A DNA stretch of 64,000 nucleotides. It comes from JACVRW01 sp963757815 (lineage in GTDB: Bacteria > Actinomycetota > Thermoleophilia > Solirubrobacterales > Thermoleophilaceae). Made by a program: the position numbers and the translations under genes. Every line of letters starts with the position of its first letter. Positions within the stretch are counted from its first letter, which is position 1. This document shows positions 40,641 to 49,283 of this stretch, in pieces. The DNA is taken from NCBI GenBank assembly GCA_963757815.1, contig CAVWSN010000011.1, forward strand, positions 15,861 through 79,860, written 5' to 3'. Below the pieces are notes generated by a model. That model was not told where the DNA came from. It was given only the letters and a program-made list of their open reading frames with translations, and did no database searches.

Positions 40641-41834
40641 ATGGCGGACGACTACGCACGGCATGCGCTCTCGCAGCGCGCGGCGTTCGAGGCGACCCAC
40701 CCGGCTGTGCTGGCCGCCGCGCGGCTGTTTGCGGACGAGCCGGTGCTCCGCGTGGCCGATCTCGGCGCCGCCGACGGGGTCAACTCCCACGGCCTCATCC
40801 GCGATCTCGCCGAGGAGCGCGCCGGCCGGCCGCTGAGCTACGCGCTCGTCGATCTCCCGACGAACACGTGGGGCGTCGCCGCCGACCACCTGCGGCAAGC
40901 CTTCGGTGGAGCGGCGAACGGGTCCGGGTTCGTCGTCATCCCCGCGCCGGGCGACGCCGGCCCCGGGGTCGCCGATGACGGCACGGGGGCCCACTACGCC
41001 TCGCCCGAGGCCCACGGCGAGGCCTGCCGGCGAGCGGTCGAGCACACCCCGCCCCCGGCCGTGGTGATCAGCATGGCGGGCATCCCCCTCCAGCAGGCGC
41101 CCTGCCTGCCGCCGGGCAGCGTGCACGTCGCCGTCACCGGGACGGCGATGCACTGGATCGCCGACTCGGGCGGCCTGGCCTCGACCGGGTCGGTCTTCCC
41201 GGGCTACCCGGACCACGTGGACGAGGCCGAGCGGCGGGCCTGGCGCGTCGCCGCGGCGCGGCAGTGGGAGCAGCTGCTCGAGATGCGCGCCATGGAGCTC
41301 GCCCCCGGCGGCCGGTTCATCGCGGCGCTTCCGGCCTCCCCCGCTCCGTGCCCCGAGAGGGAGGGGCTCTACGCGGAGCTCATCCGGACGATGAACCGGA
41401 TCCTCGCCGAGTGGCGCAGTGCGGGCCGCATCGGCGCCGCCACCGCCGCCGCGGTCGTCGTTCCGGTTTGGATGCGCACGCTCGACGAGATCCGGGCCCC
41501 CTTCGAGGCGGGCGGCGGCCGCGTCGCCGGCCTCGAGCTCGAGAGCGCCGAGCTCTTCCGCCTCGACAATCCCTACTGGCACGACGATCCCGGCGTGTTC
41601 GCGCGGCGCTACGTGCGGAGCGTGAGCGCCTGGGGCCGGCCACTCCTCCTCCGCGCCTTCGCGCGCGAGGGCTACGACCGCGCCCACGGTCTCCTCGCCG
41701 CCTTCCTCGAAGAGCTCGAGGTGCGCATCGCGGATGCCCCCGACCGCTACCGCTGGGACTACATCGAGGCCCTCGTCATCTGCCGGAAGGCGGACGGCCG
41801 CGACATGCCGGGGCGCGATCGTGAACGCACCTAA
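40641..41834 (+). CDS. SABATH-like SAM-dependent carboxyl methyltransferase
   Basis: A 397-residue methyltransferase resembling the SAM-dependent carboxyl methyltransferase family (Methyltransf_7), best known from plant salicylate and jasmonate methylation. Matching blocks are VLRVADLGAADGVNSHGLI (SAM site), ALVDLPTNTWG and VHVAVTGTAMHWIAD, where the plant enzymes have their substrate loop. A MRAMELAPGGRFI strand and the C-terminal YRWDYIEALVICRK also fit. It probably methylates the carboxylate of a small acid. ATG at 40641 is used; ATG 40599 is possible. The next gene, a hydrolase, starts inside its 3' end. Confidence 0.85.
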   Translation: MADDYARHALSQRAAFEATHPAVLAAARLFADEPVLRVADLGAADGVNSHGLIRDLAEERAGRPLSYALVDLPTNTWGVAADHLRQAFGGAANGSGFVVIPAPGDAGPGVADDGTGAHYASPEAHGEACRRAVEHTPPPAVVISMAGIPLQQAPCLPPGSVHVAVTGTAMHWIADSGGLASTGSVFPGYPDHVDEAERRAWRVAAARQWEQLLEMRAMELAPGGRFIAALPASPAPCPEREGLYAELIRTMNRILAEWRSAGRIGAATAAAVVVPVWMRTLDEIRAPFEAGGGRVAGLELESAELFRLDNPYWHDDPGVFARRYVRSVSAWGRPLLLRAFAREGYDRAHGLLAAFLEELEVRIADAPDRYRWDYIEALVICRKADGRDMPGRDRERT

Positions 41835-42657
41835 AAGGAACGACCGCTCCTCGCTGACCGTCAGGTCGGCTGATGGGACGCCGATCAGGTGCGAGCGCGG
41901 CGGGCACGGACCGACGCTCGTGCTGGTGCACGGAGCGCTGACCGACGCCTGCCTCGCCTGGGACGAGGTCCGCGCGCGGCTCGAGGAGGCCTTCACGGTC
42001 CTCTCGATGGACCGCCGCGGGCACGGCGGGAGCGGCGACTCGCAGGCGTATGCGCTGGACCGCGAGGTCGAGGACGTGCTCGCCGTCTTGGAGGCCGCCG
42101 AGTCACCGACGATCCTCGTCGGGCACTCGTTCGGCGCCGTCTGCGCACTCGAGGCGGCGCGACGCGCGCCCGGTCTGCGGGGGCTCGTGCTCTACGAGGG
42201 CGGGCCGTGTGACGGCCGGGTCATCGTGCCCGCCGGCGCGGCCGATCAGATCGCCGACGACCTCGCCCGCGGGGACCGCGAAGGCGCGCTCTCGGACATG
42301 CTGCTGCGCGTCGTCCACCTCAGCCCGCGCCAGGTCGCACACGCCCGCCGCGAGGCCACCTGGGCCGAGCACCTCGCGAACGTCGACACCGTCGCGCGCG
42401 AGCTCGGCGCCCGGCGCGCGCTGACGATCGACGCGCGCGAGCTGCGCGACATCCACATGCCCGTTCTGTTGCTCGTCGGCTCGCGCAGCCCGCCCGCGAT
42501 CAAGGAGGCCACGGCGGCGCTCGCCCGCGGACTCGCGCACGCCCGCGTGGTGACGCTCGAGGGGCAGGGACACAGCGCGATGCACTCGAGCCCGGCCCTG
42601 TTCGCCGCGACGCTGCTGGAGTTCACGGCGGCGATCGAGCACCCCCAACCCGGTTGA
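41821..42657 (+). CDS. alpha/beta hydrolase
   Basis: A 278-residue alpha/beta hydrolase. The oxyanion strand LVLVHGALTDACLAW, the DRRGHGGSGDS strand, the nucleophile elbow VGHSFGAVCA, an Asp-like position in LLVGSRSPP, which looks weak, and the final His in EGQGHSAMHSSP are visible. The acid of the triad is thus uncertain, while Ser and His are clear. It overlaps the methyltransferase gene by 14 bases. Pairing a carboxyl methyltransferase with a hydrolase suggests ester making and breaking on the same compound, which is inference. Confidence 0.88.
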   Translation: MNAPKRNDRSSLTVRSADGTPIRCERGGHGPTLVLVHGALTDACLAWDEVRARLEEAFTVLSMDRRGHGGSGDSQAYALDREVEDVLAVLEAAESPTILVGHSFGAVCALEAARRAPGLRGLVLYEGGPCDGRVIVPAGAADQIADDLARGDREGALSDMLLRVVHLSPRQVAHARREATWAEHLANVDTVARELGARRALTIDARELRDIHMPVLLLVGSRSPPAIKEATAALARGLAHARVVTLEGQGHSAMHSSPALFAATLLEFTAAIEHPQPG

Positions 42658-42662
42658 GCGTT

Positions 42663-42830
42663 CAACCCGAGGGGGCGAGCCGCCAGCAGCCCGCGGGCAA
42701 GCTCCAGCGCGGCGTCCGGATCGGCGCTCGGCGCGGCAACGCGCTCGTCGAAGTTGAGGTCGAGGAACAGTTCGGTCAGGCCGATCTCCCGGTAGTGGTC
42801 CACGCAGGCGCTCGGCGGGATACTGGGCAA
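42663..42830 (-). pseudogene. C-terminal remnant of an LLM-class oxidoreductase
   Basis: The minus strand between two plus-strand genes encodes VDHYREIGLTELFLDLNFDE and then an RVAAPSADPDAALELARGLL helix. This closely resembles the last 45 or so residues of F420-type LLM enzymes. No start, no LLM body and no proper stop accompany it, and the frame runs on antisense into the hydrolase gene. It is best read as the tail of an LLM gene lost by deletion. Three apparently functional LLM genes exist elsewhere in the window (11688, 23618, 24465). Confidence 0.6.
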
Positions 42831-42833
42831 CCG

Positions 42834-43229
42834 ATGTCGCACGAGAATCTCGCGCTCGCGAGGACCGTAGTCGCCGCCTTCAACCGCCGGGACGTACCGG
42901 CGCTGGTCGAGATGGTCACGGACGACTTCCAGTGGGTGACGTGGACCGGGACTGTCGAGACCAGCGTCTACCACGGAGCCGAGGGGCTCGCGGGCTACTT
43001 CCGTGACTCAGACGTCTGGGAGGTCCTCAACCTGGAGGTCCAGGAGTTCCGCGACCTCGGCGACGAGGTGCTCGTGGTAGGAGAGTTCCACGCGCGGGGC
43101 GGCGGCAGCGGCGTCGAGATCCATGCCCCGTACTACTCCGCATTCTTCATGAGTGGCGGGAAGCTGGCGCGGGTTCTCAGCTTCCGAACCGAGGCCGAAG
43201 CTCTCGCCGCGGTGGAGCGGCGGCAGTAG
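42834..43229 (+). CDS. SnoaL-like / NTF2-fold protein
   Basis: A 131-residue protein: ENLALARTVVAAFNRRDVPALVEMVTDDFQWVTWTG, then YHGAEGLAGYFRDSDVWEVL and the sheet half with LGDEVLVVGEFHARGGGSGVEI. These are the SnoaL-like signatures with the conserved Asp-Asp-x-x-Trp turn. It could be an isomerase, a hydratase or an unassigned binding protein. ATG at 42834 matches the normal beginning. It lies just after the LLM tail remnant and is convergent with a GNAT gene 16 bases away. Confidence 0.8.
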   Translation: MSHENLALARTVVAAFNRRDVPALVEMVTDDFQWVTWTGTVETSVYHGAEGLAGYFRDSDVWEVLNLEVQEFRDLGDEVLVVGEFHARGGGSGVEIHAPYYSAFFMSGGKLARVLSFRTEAEALAAVERRQ

Positions 43230-43245
43230 CGGCCGGGCAGCGCAG

Positions 43246-43716
43246 CTAGACGACGTACTCCATGAGCAGTTCGTCCTCCCACTCGCCGCTGATGTGGCTG
43301 CGGGACGCCTTCCGCATCACTCCCACCCTGCGGAAGCCGACCTTCTCGTAGACCCGGATCGCGCGCGCGTTCTCGACGGACGTCGAAAGGGTCACGCGAT
43401 GGTGGCCGCGCTCCTCGATCAGGTGCCGCACGATCATGCGCATCGCCTCGGTGCCGAGTCCGCGGCCCTGGCTCTGCGGGCCGAGGAAGATGTCGACGTC
43501 GGCGTTGCGAAACGTCTCGTCGAGCTCCTCTTCGAACTGGATGTATCCGGCGAGCTCGCCGTCCACGACGATCGCGAGCTTCTCGAGCGACGGCTCGGCC
43601 TCGAGGGGCCAGCCGGCCGGGGCCGGGTCCCACCAGCGCGCGACCTCGGGAGAGCTGCGGAGCTGCCGCAGCCGCTCGGCGTGCTCCGGGCGCACGGGCT
43701 CCAGCACCACGCTCAC
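43246..43716 (-). CDS. GNAT family N-acetyltransferase (RimJ/AacA4-like)
   Basis: A 156-residue complete GNAT enzyme. The first strand and helix VVLEPVRPEHAERLRQLRSS, the Trp-Trp-Asp-Pro segment, LAGYIQFEEE, DVDIFLGPQSQGRGLGTEAM (acetyl-CoA pyrophosphate loop Q-G-R-G-L-G) and NARAIRVYEKVGFRRVGV are all present. The layout resembles aminoglycoside 6'-acetyltransferase and Rim-type enzymes. A resistance role is possible but cannot be claimed from sequence. GTG at 43716 gives the usual start. It is divergent from an alpha/beta hydrolase gene with 29 bases between starts. Confidence 0.9.
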   Translation of the reverse strand: MSVVLEPVRPEHAERLRQLRSSPEVARWWDPAPAGWPLEAEPSLEKLAIVVDGELAGYIQFEEELDETFRNADVDIFLGPQSQGRGLGTEAMRMIVRHLIEERGHHRVTLSTSVENARAIRVYEKVGFRRVGVMRKASRSHISGEWEDELLMEYVV

Positions 43717-43745
43717 GACGCCAATGATGGGGTAAACCAACCCTG

Positions 43746-44528
43746 ATGGGCTCCCCACCGTCTCTCGCCCATGACGATCGCGGCAGCGGTCGGCCCGTGG
43801 TCCTCATCCACGGTCACCCGTTCGACCGGCGCATGTGGGCGCCTCAGCTCGAGGCGCTCAGCCGAGACTTCCGACTGCTCGCTCCAGACCTGCCGGGCTA
43901 CGGCGCCTCCCCCTCGGGGCCAAGGAAGATCACGATGAGCGAGCTCGCCGACGCCGTGCTCGGCCTGATGGACGCGGTCGAGATCGGACGCGCCACGATC
44001 GTCGGGTTGAGCATGGGCGGACTGGTGACGATGGAGCTGGCCCTGGCTCACCCCGAACGAGTCTCCGGGGTCGTCCTGGCCGCGACCACGGCGGCGCCCG
44101 TGACCATCGACGAGGCGGAGGCTCGCCGCGCCCAGGCAGACGAGATCGAGCGGGAGGGAATGCTTGCGACTGCACTCGAGATGGCCGGCCGGCTGTTCGG
44201 GCCGGACGCGCGCAAGAACCCGGAACTCCTCACCACCGTCTTCGCGATGATGGTCTCGACGTCGCCGGCGGGGGCAGCGGCCGCGCTGCGCGGACGCGCC
44301 GAGCGTCCCGACTATTCGACCCTGCTCCGGGAACTCGGCGTACCGTCGCTCGTGATCGTCGGCGACCACGACAGCTGGGCGGCCGACGCTGTGACCGAGC
44401 AGCTCCTCGCGTCGCTGCCGGACGCGGAGCTACAGCGGTTCCCGGGAGCGGGCCATCTTCCCAACCTGGAGGAGCCCGAACGCTTCAACACGGCCCTGCG
44501 CGCGTTCGTGGGGCGGATCACACGCTAG
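43746..44528 (+). CDS. alpha/beta hydrolase
   Basis: A 260-residue alpha/beta hydrolase with a complete triad: VVLIHGHPFDRRMW, APDLPGYGASP, the elbow VGLSMGGLVT (Ser about 83), Asp in IVGDHDSWA and His in FPGAGHLPNLEEPERF. The pattern is typical of 3-oxoadipate enol-lactonase or haloperoxidase-like members, and no beta-ketoadipate genes adjoin. ATG at 43746 lies before the first strand. The transaldolase gene begins 24 bases after its stop with its own strong ribosome site. Confidence 0.9.
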   Translation: MGSPPSLAHDDRGSGRPVVLIHGHPFDRRMWAPQLEALSRDFRLLAPDLPGYGASPSGPRKITMSELADAVLGLMDAVEIGRATIVGLSMGGLVTMELALAHPERVSGVVLAATTAAPVTIDEAEARRAQADEIEREGMLATALEMAGRLFGPDARKNPELLTTVFAMMVSTSPAGAAAALRGRAERPDYSTLLRELGVPSLVIVGDHDSWAADAVTEQLLASLPDAELQRFPGAGHLPNLEEPERFNTALRAFVGRITR

Positions 44529-44552
44529 TGTCGAAACCAAGGAGGTGGCACG

Positions 44553-45656
44553 GTGAACCGGCTGCGAGAGATAGAGGCGCTCGGCCAGTCAATCTGGATC
44601 GACAACCTCAACCGCCAACTGCTCGACGAGGGGACGCTCGCCCGGCTGATCGAGGAGGACGGCATCAGCGGAGTGACGTCGAATCCCACGATCTTCGAGA
44701 AGGGCATGGGCCATTCCGACCGCTACGACGAGGCCTTCCGCGAGGCGGCCCGTGACACGGACGACGTGCAGCAGATCTTCGAGCGGCTCGCCTACGCGGA
44801 CGTGCGCGATGCCGCGGACCTGCTGCGCCCGGTCTTTGACGCGGCGGGAGGCCAGGACGGCTTCGTGTCCTTCGAGCTGCCGGCCTCGCTCGCGTTCGAC
44901 GCCGAGGGCTCGATCGAGGCGGCCCGGCGCCATCGCGATGCCATCGACCGCGCCAACGTGTTGATCAAGGTGCCCGGCACGGAGCCCGGCGTGCGCGCGT
45001 TCGAGGAGCTCACCGCGGACGGCGTGAACGTGAACGTGACGCTGCTGTTCGCGGTCGAGCGCTACCGCGAGATCGCCGAGGCGTACGTGCGCGGACTCGA
45101 GCGGCGGCTCGACGCCGGCGAGCCGGTCGACCGCAGCTCATCCGTGGCCAGCTTCTTCGTCTCGCGGGTCGACACCAAGGTCGACGCCGCGCTCGAGGAG
45201 CTCGGGCGCGAGGACCTGCGCGGTCGCGCGGCGGTGGCCAACGCGAAGCTCGCCTACGCCGAGTTCCAGAAGATCTTCGCCGGCGAGCGCTGGGAGCGCT
45301 TGCGAGCTGCGGGGGCCGGGGTGCAGCGCCCGCTGTGGGGCTCGACCTCGACGAAGAACCCCGACTACCCGGACACGCTCTACGTGGACGAGCTGATCGG
45401 CCCGGACACCGTCAACACGATGCCCGACGCCACGATCGAGGCGGCACGCGACCACGCGACGCCCGAACGCACCGTCGACCGCGACGTCGAGGCGGCGCGC
45501 ACGCTGATCGGCGAGCTGCGCGAGGCGGGTGTCGACCTGGACGACATCGTGCTGCGCCAGCTCGTCGACGAGGGCGTCAAGGCGTTCGGCGACTCCTACG
45601 ACGCGCTGCTGCGGACGCTCGAACGCAAGGCGAGCGAGCTGGCGGCGGCGCGCTGA
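44553..45656 (+). CDS. tal: transaldolase
   Basis: A 367-residue transaldolase of the pentose phosphate pathway, which moves a dihydroxyacetone unit between sedoheptulose-7-phosphate and glyceraldehyde-3-phosphate through a Schiff base. The active Lys139 is in NVLIKVPGT. Other blocks are LGQSIWIDNLNRQLLDEG, GVTSNPTIFEKGM, GVNVNVTLLFAVERY, SVASFFVSRVDTKVD and the C-terminal QRPLWGSTSTKNPDYPDTLYV. The length fits the actinobacterial/cyanobacterial class. The GTG start follows a strong AAGGAGGT ribosome site. In many actinobacteria tal sits with tkt, zwf or pgi; here it stands alone. Confidence 0.96.
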   Translation: MNRLREIEALGQSIWIDNLNRQLLDEGTLARLIEEDGISGVTSNPTIFEKGMGHSDRYDEAFREAARDTDDVQQIFERLAYADVRDAADLLRPVFDAAGGQDGFVSFELPASLAFDAEGSIEAARRHRDAIDRANVLIKVPGTEPGVRAFEELTADGVNVNVTLLFAVERYREIAEAYVRGLERRLDAGEPVDRSSSVASFFVSRVDTKVDAALEELGREDLRGRAAVANAKLAYAEFQKIFAGERWERLRAAGAGVQRPLWGSTSTKNPDYPDTLYVDELIGPDTVNTMPDATIEAARDHATPERTVDRDVEAARTLIGELREAGVDLDDIVLRQLVDEGVKAFGDSYDALLRTLERKASELAAAR

Positions 45657-46005
45657 CGGGCGCCAGCCGGGCGCTGCGCCGGCGCCGAAGGTGGCTGCTG
45701 CGGTCAGTGCGGTGCGTGCTGTTAGGTCCGGTCTCTGGCCGACTACAGCTGGGAAGGGAGGGGTTCGGGAGCGATCAGGAGGCCCGAAGCGGCGATTCCT
45801 CCCCCACGATGCCGACTTGGTGTCGTTACACGACATCAAGGCGGCAACGTTCAGCAGCCAGACGCTCCCGGGCGAGGGGTCCGACGCCTTCTTCGCGCTA
45901 TTCGCGGATAGCGCGTCAAGCCCCGCAGCACGACGTGGGGAGCCACACACACGCGCGACCGGATACACAGGTACCGAGCCACCCCGATAGGCGGCACGGC
46001 TGAGC
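45657..46005. other. intergenic stretch with two perfect palindromes
   Basis: No gene can be supported in these 349 bases between tal and the chaA-like gene. Two perfect inverted repeats stand out: TGTCGT-TAC-ACGACA at 45821-45835 and CGCGCTAT-N6-ATAGCGCG at 45894-45915. Neither is followed by a T-run. They could be operator sites, a recombination site or a structured RNA. A plus-strand frame across them encodes an unrecognised peptide without a clear start. Confidence 0.4.
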
Positions 46006-47097
46006 TCAGGGATTGAACGCCAGGAAGAGGAACGAGCCGAACAGGACGAGATGAACCCCGCCCTCCTGCAGGGTGGCGCGTCCTGGGAGCACGGTCAGCG
46101 CGGCGACGACGATCGTGATCGCGAGCAGCACCGTCTGCATGTCACCGAGGCCGAGCACCAGCGGTCCTTCGAGCCAGATCGAGGCGATTGCGATCGCTGG
46201 AATTGTCAGCCCGATGCTCGCCATTGCCGACCCGAGTGCGAGGTTGAAGCTCGTCTGCAGGCGGCCGCGGCTTGCGTTACGGACGGCAGCGAGGGTCTCG
46301 GGCAGCAGTACCAGCAGCGCGATCAGGACGCCGACGGCCGACGGGGGCGCATCAAGGGCCGCGACGGCGTCCTCGATCGCCGGGGTCTCGATCTTGGCGA
46401 GTCCGACCACGGCCACGAGCGCGACGACGAGCAGCGCGAGGCTCGTTATCGCGTCGCGGTCGGAGGGTGGCGCCGCGTGCTCCTCGGAGCCTGGGTCGCC
46501 GCCGACGGGCAGGAAGTAATCGCGGTGGCGAACCGTCTGGATGAATACGAACAGGCCGTACAGCGACACGGATGCGACCGCGGCGAACGCGAGTTGCTCG
46601 GGAGAGAACTCGGGGCCCGGCCTGCTGGTGGTGAACGACGGCACGACGAGGCAGAGCGTGGCGAGCGTCGCCACGGTCGCGAGCGCGGAGGCCGTTCCCT
46701 CGGCGTTGAAGGGGGCGACCCGTTCACGCAGCGCGGCCACGAGCAGGCTCACGCCCAGGATCCCGTTGCAGGTGATCATGACGGCAGCGAACACGGTGTC
46801 GCGCGCGAGCGTGTCGGTGTCGGTCCCGGCGGAGACCATCAGGGTCACGATCAGCGCCACCTCGATCACCGTGACCGCGACGGCGAGGACGAGCGACCCG
46901 AACGGCTCGCCCACCCGATGCGCAACCACCTCCGCGTGATGGACGGCCGCCAGCACGGAACCAGCCAGGAACACTCCGACCAGGACGAGCACAGCGGCGA
47001 CCGGCTTGGTCCCCCAGGTCCCGATCAGGATGAGCGCCGCCAGCACCGGGGTCACGAGGGTCCAGCGCACCCACCGCAACGGATTCCTGACCGCCAT
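46006..47097 (-). CDS. calcium/sodium:proton antiporter (ChaA-like)
   Basis: A 363-residue membrane protein with about 11 helices in two related halves. The cation-binding alpha repeats are visible: HHAEVVAHRVGEPFGSLVLAVAVTVIEVALIV in the first half, and LIALLVLLPETLAAVRNASRGRLQTSFNLALGSAMASIGLTIP in the second, each with its conserved Glu. This is the CaCA/ChaA arrangement that exchanges Ca2+ (or Na+, K+) for protons, protecting against salt or alkaline stress. A short acidic loop (GGDPGSEEHAAPPSDRD) separates the halves. The metallophosphoesterase gene lies seven bases upstream and may be cotranscribed. Confidence 0.9.
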   Translation of the reverse strand: MAVRNPLRWVRWTLVTPVLAALILIGTWGTKPVAAVLVLVGVFLAGSVLAAVHHAEVVAHRVGEPFGSLVLAVAVTVIEVALIVTLMVSAGTDTDTLARDTVFAAVMITCNGILGVSLLVAALRERVAPFNAEGTASALATVATLATLCLVVPSFTTSRPGPEFSPEQLAFAAVASVSLYGLFVFIQTVRHRDYFLPVGGDPGSEEHAAPPSDRDAITSLALLVVALVAVVGLAKIETPAIEDAVAALDAPPSAVGVLIALLVLLPETLAAVRNASRGRLQTSFNLALGSAMASIGLTIPAIAIASIWLEGPLVLGLGDMQTVLLAITIVVAALTVLPGRATLQEGGVHLVLFGSFLFLAFNP

Positions 47098-47104
47098 GAT
47101 GCGG

Positions 47105-47878
47105 CTAGGTCACGGGCTGGACGTGCGAGACCACCTCGCCGTCGCGCAGCGCGTGCACCGCGAAGCCCGGAGGCTCGGCCGTGAGCTCGAGCTCGTCGTC
47201 TCGGAAGTCGAGCTTCAGCTGGATGTAGGTGCTGGGCACGGCCAGCACAGGCCGTCCAGCCAGATCGGCAGCGACGGTCCGATGAACGTGGCCCGCGACG
47301 ATCCGCCGGACCTGGGGGTGGCGCCCCACGACGTCGCCGAGGGCACCCCGATCCGCGACTCGCAGACCTATCGCGTCTATTGCCGGAACGCCCGTCCAGA
47401 GCGGCGGGTGGTGCAGAGCGAGCAGCGTCGGGCTGTCCGGGGCGGCGGCGAGCTCCTGGTCGAGCCAGGCGAGCCGCTCGGAATCGAGCTCGCCTGCCTC
47501 CTCGCCCGGGATCGTGCTGTCGATCGCGACCAGCCGCACTGGTCCCACGTCGGCCGCGTACTGCACAGGTTCGCCGGGCGCCCCCGGGACGCCGAAATGC
47601 CGGCGCAGCGCGTCCCGGTCGTCGTGGTTCCCCGGCAGGACGTACAGCGGCACGGCGAGCGGCTCCAGAAGCTCGCGCAGCTGCTCGTACTCGGCATCTG
47701 CGGCGTTCTCCACGAGATCGCCCGATATCAGGACCGCACCGGGTCCGGGCTCCAATCGGCCCACGGACTCGACGGCAGCGCTCAGCCGCGCCGCGGGGTC
47801 GACCCCGTCCCAGTCAGCGCCCACGTGGGAATCGCTGAGTTGGACCAGAAGGAAAGGCTCGCTCACCGGATGCAGCAT
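47105..47878 (-). CDS. metallophosphoesterase (CpdA-like phosphodiesterase)
   Basis: A 257-residue calcineurin-type phosphoesterase. All metal-binding blocks are present in order: QLSDSHVG, ISGDLVENA, VLPGNHDDRDALR, LLALHHPP and AGHVHRTV. This set, with its spacing, matches the cAMP phosphodiesterase CpdA/Icc group, so cyclic nucleotides or phospholipid headgroups are likely substrates. A Crp-like regulator is encoded at 34613, which makes cAMP turnover plausible; this is inference. It is divergent from the second P450 gene with 34 bases between starts. Confidence 0.92.
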   Translation of the reverse strand: MLHPVSEPFLLVQLSDSHVGADWDGVDPAARLSAAVESVGRLEPGPGAVLISGDLVENAADAEYEQLRELLEPLAVPLYVLPGNHDDRDALRRHFGVPGAPGEPVQYAADVGPVRLVAIDSTIPGEEAGELDSERLAWLDQELAAAPDSPTLLALHHPPLWTGVPAIDAIGLRVADRGALGDVVGRHPQVRRIVAGHVHRTVAADLAGRPVLAVPSTYIQLKLDFRDDELELTAEPPGFAVHALRDGEVVSHVQPVT

Positions 47879-47912
47879 GGCTTAACTCGCGCCGCGGCGT
47901 AGGCTCGGGTCC

Positions 47913-49283
47913 ATGGAGCTGCCGCCCGGCCCGCGCGCCCCCGCCGCCTGGCAGACCATCGGATGGACGGTCCAACCCGCCGGATTCCTGCGGCGCGTGC
48001 ACGAGCGTTTCGGCGACCCGGTCACGATCCGCACCTATTGGATGGACGAGCCGCTGGTGCTCTTCTCGAGCCCCGATGCGGTCCGCGACGTCTTCCGCCT
48101 CGATCCACATGTCGCGCCGGCCGGGCAGAGCTGGGAGTTCCTCCGGCCCTTCGCCGGGCCGCACTCGATCCTCGTGCTCGACGGCGAGGAGCATCTGCAC
48201 GAGCGGCGCCTCATCCAGACGCCGTTCCACGGGGAGCGCATGCGCGCCTTCACGCCGGCCGTCGCGGAGCTCGCCCGGCAGGAGCTGAGCACGTGGAACG
48301 GGCGCGTGACCACGCTCGAGCGCATGAAGCGGTTGACGCTCGAGACCATCCTCCGCATCGTCTTCGGCGCCCGCGGTGAGCGGGAGGCCGCGCAGCTCCG
48401 AGACGCTGTCCACGGCACTCTCGACGCCGTGCGCTCGCTGCCGCGGATGCTCGCCATGTCGCTGGTGCAGCGCGACCTGGGGCCGCGCAGCCCGTGGGGC
48501 CGCTTCCGGCTGGCGGTCGAGCGCTTCGACGGGCTGCTCCTCGACGTGATCGCCCGCCGGCGGGCCGAGCCTGGCGACGACGACTCGATGCTCGCACTGC
48601 TGCTCGCGCAGCGTGACGAGGCCGGCAACCCGCCGAGTGACCGCCACCTGCGCGACCAGCTCGTCGCGCTACTGGCCGCCGGCCACGACACCTCGGCGGC
48701 CTCGCTGGCCTGGGCCTTCGAGCGGCTTGCCCGGCACCCCGACGTCCAGGCGCGCTTGCGCGAGGGCGACCCCGCATACCTCGACGCGGTCGTCAAGGAG
48801 GTGCTGCGCGTGCGCCCCGCTCTGACGATCGCCCCGCGCCGGCTCCTCGAGCCGGCGCGGATCGCGGGCCGGACGCTGCCCGCCGGCGTCCACGTGGCCG
48901 CCTGCCTGTGGCTCGCGATGCGCCGGGACGACCTCTGGCCCGAGGCCGCCGCGTTCCGGCCCGAGCGCTGGCTCGATGGCGGGCCGCCGAACCCGATGTC
49001 GTGGATCCCGTTCGGCGGCGGCGTGCGCCGCTGCGCCGGAGCACCCTTCGCCGAGATGGAGATGCGCGAGGTGCTGCGGGTCGCGGCGGGGCTGACGATT
49101 CGCCCCGTGCGGCCCGAACCCGAGCGCGCGCGCCGAAGCGCGCTCGTCGTGACCCCTCACCGGGGTGGCGAGGTGCTCGTGCTCAAGCGGCCCGGCTCGG
49201 AGAGAGGCCTCCGACGACGGGCTGAGCTCCGGCGATCGTCACGGGCTTCTCACGCTAGCGGCCGCTCAGCCGCCAGTAGGTGA
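47913..49283 (+). CDS. cytochrome P450
   Basis: A 456-residue P450. The N-terminal Pro-rich start (MELPPGPRAPA), the I-helix LLAAGHDTSAASLAWAFE (Gly-His-Asp-Thr), the K-helix KEVLRVRP and the PERF-like FRPERW segment are clear. The heme loop IPFGGGVRRCAGAPFAEMEM supplies the Cys ligand. The type resembles actinobacterial CYP110/CYP135-like fatty-acid or terpene oxidases more than the P450 at 12498. The last 30 residues, rich in Arg and Ser, are unlike the family; the natural end may be nearer VLVLKR, so a 3' base error is possible. It overlaps the convergent hydrolase by 29 bases. Confidence 0.93.
   Translation: MELPPGPRAPAAWQTIGWTVQPAGFLRRVHERFGDPVTIRTYWMDEPLVLFSSPDAVRDVFRLDPHVAPAGQSWEFLRPFAGPHSILVLDGEEHLHERRLIQTPFHGERMRAFTPAVAELARQELSTWNGRVTTLERMKRLTLETILRIVFGARGEREAAQLRDAVHGTLDAVRSLPRMLAMSLVQRDLGPRSPWGRFRLAVERFDGLLLDVIARRRAEPGDDDSMLALLLAQRDEAGNPPSDRHLRDQLVALLAAGHDTSAASLAWAFERLARHPDVQARLREGDPAYLDAVVKEVLRVRPALTIAPRRLLEPARIAGRTLPAGVHVAACLWLAMRRDDLWPEAAAFRPERWLDGGPPNPMSWIPFGGGVRRCAGAPFAEMEMREVLRVAAGLTIRPVRPEPERARRSALVVTPHRGGEVLVLKRPGSERGLRRRAELRRSSRASHASGRSAASR

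Noticed and set aside
45138..45968. Minus-strand open frame across the tal 3' end and the following gap
   Set aside because: It is mostly antisense to tal, and the intergenic part resembles no family.
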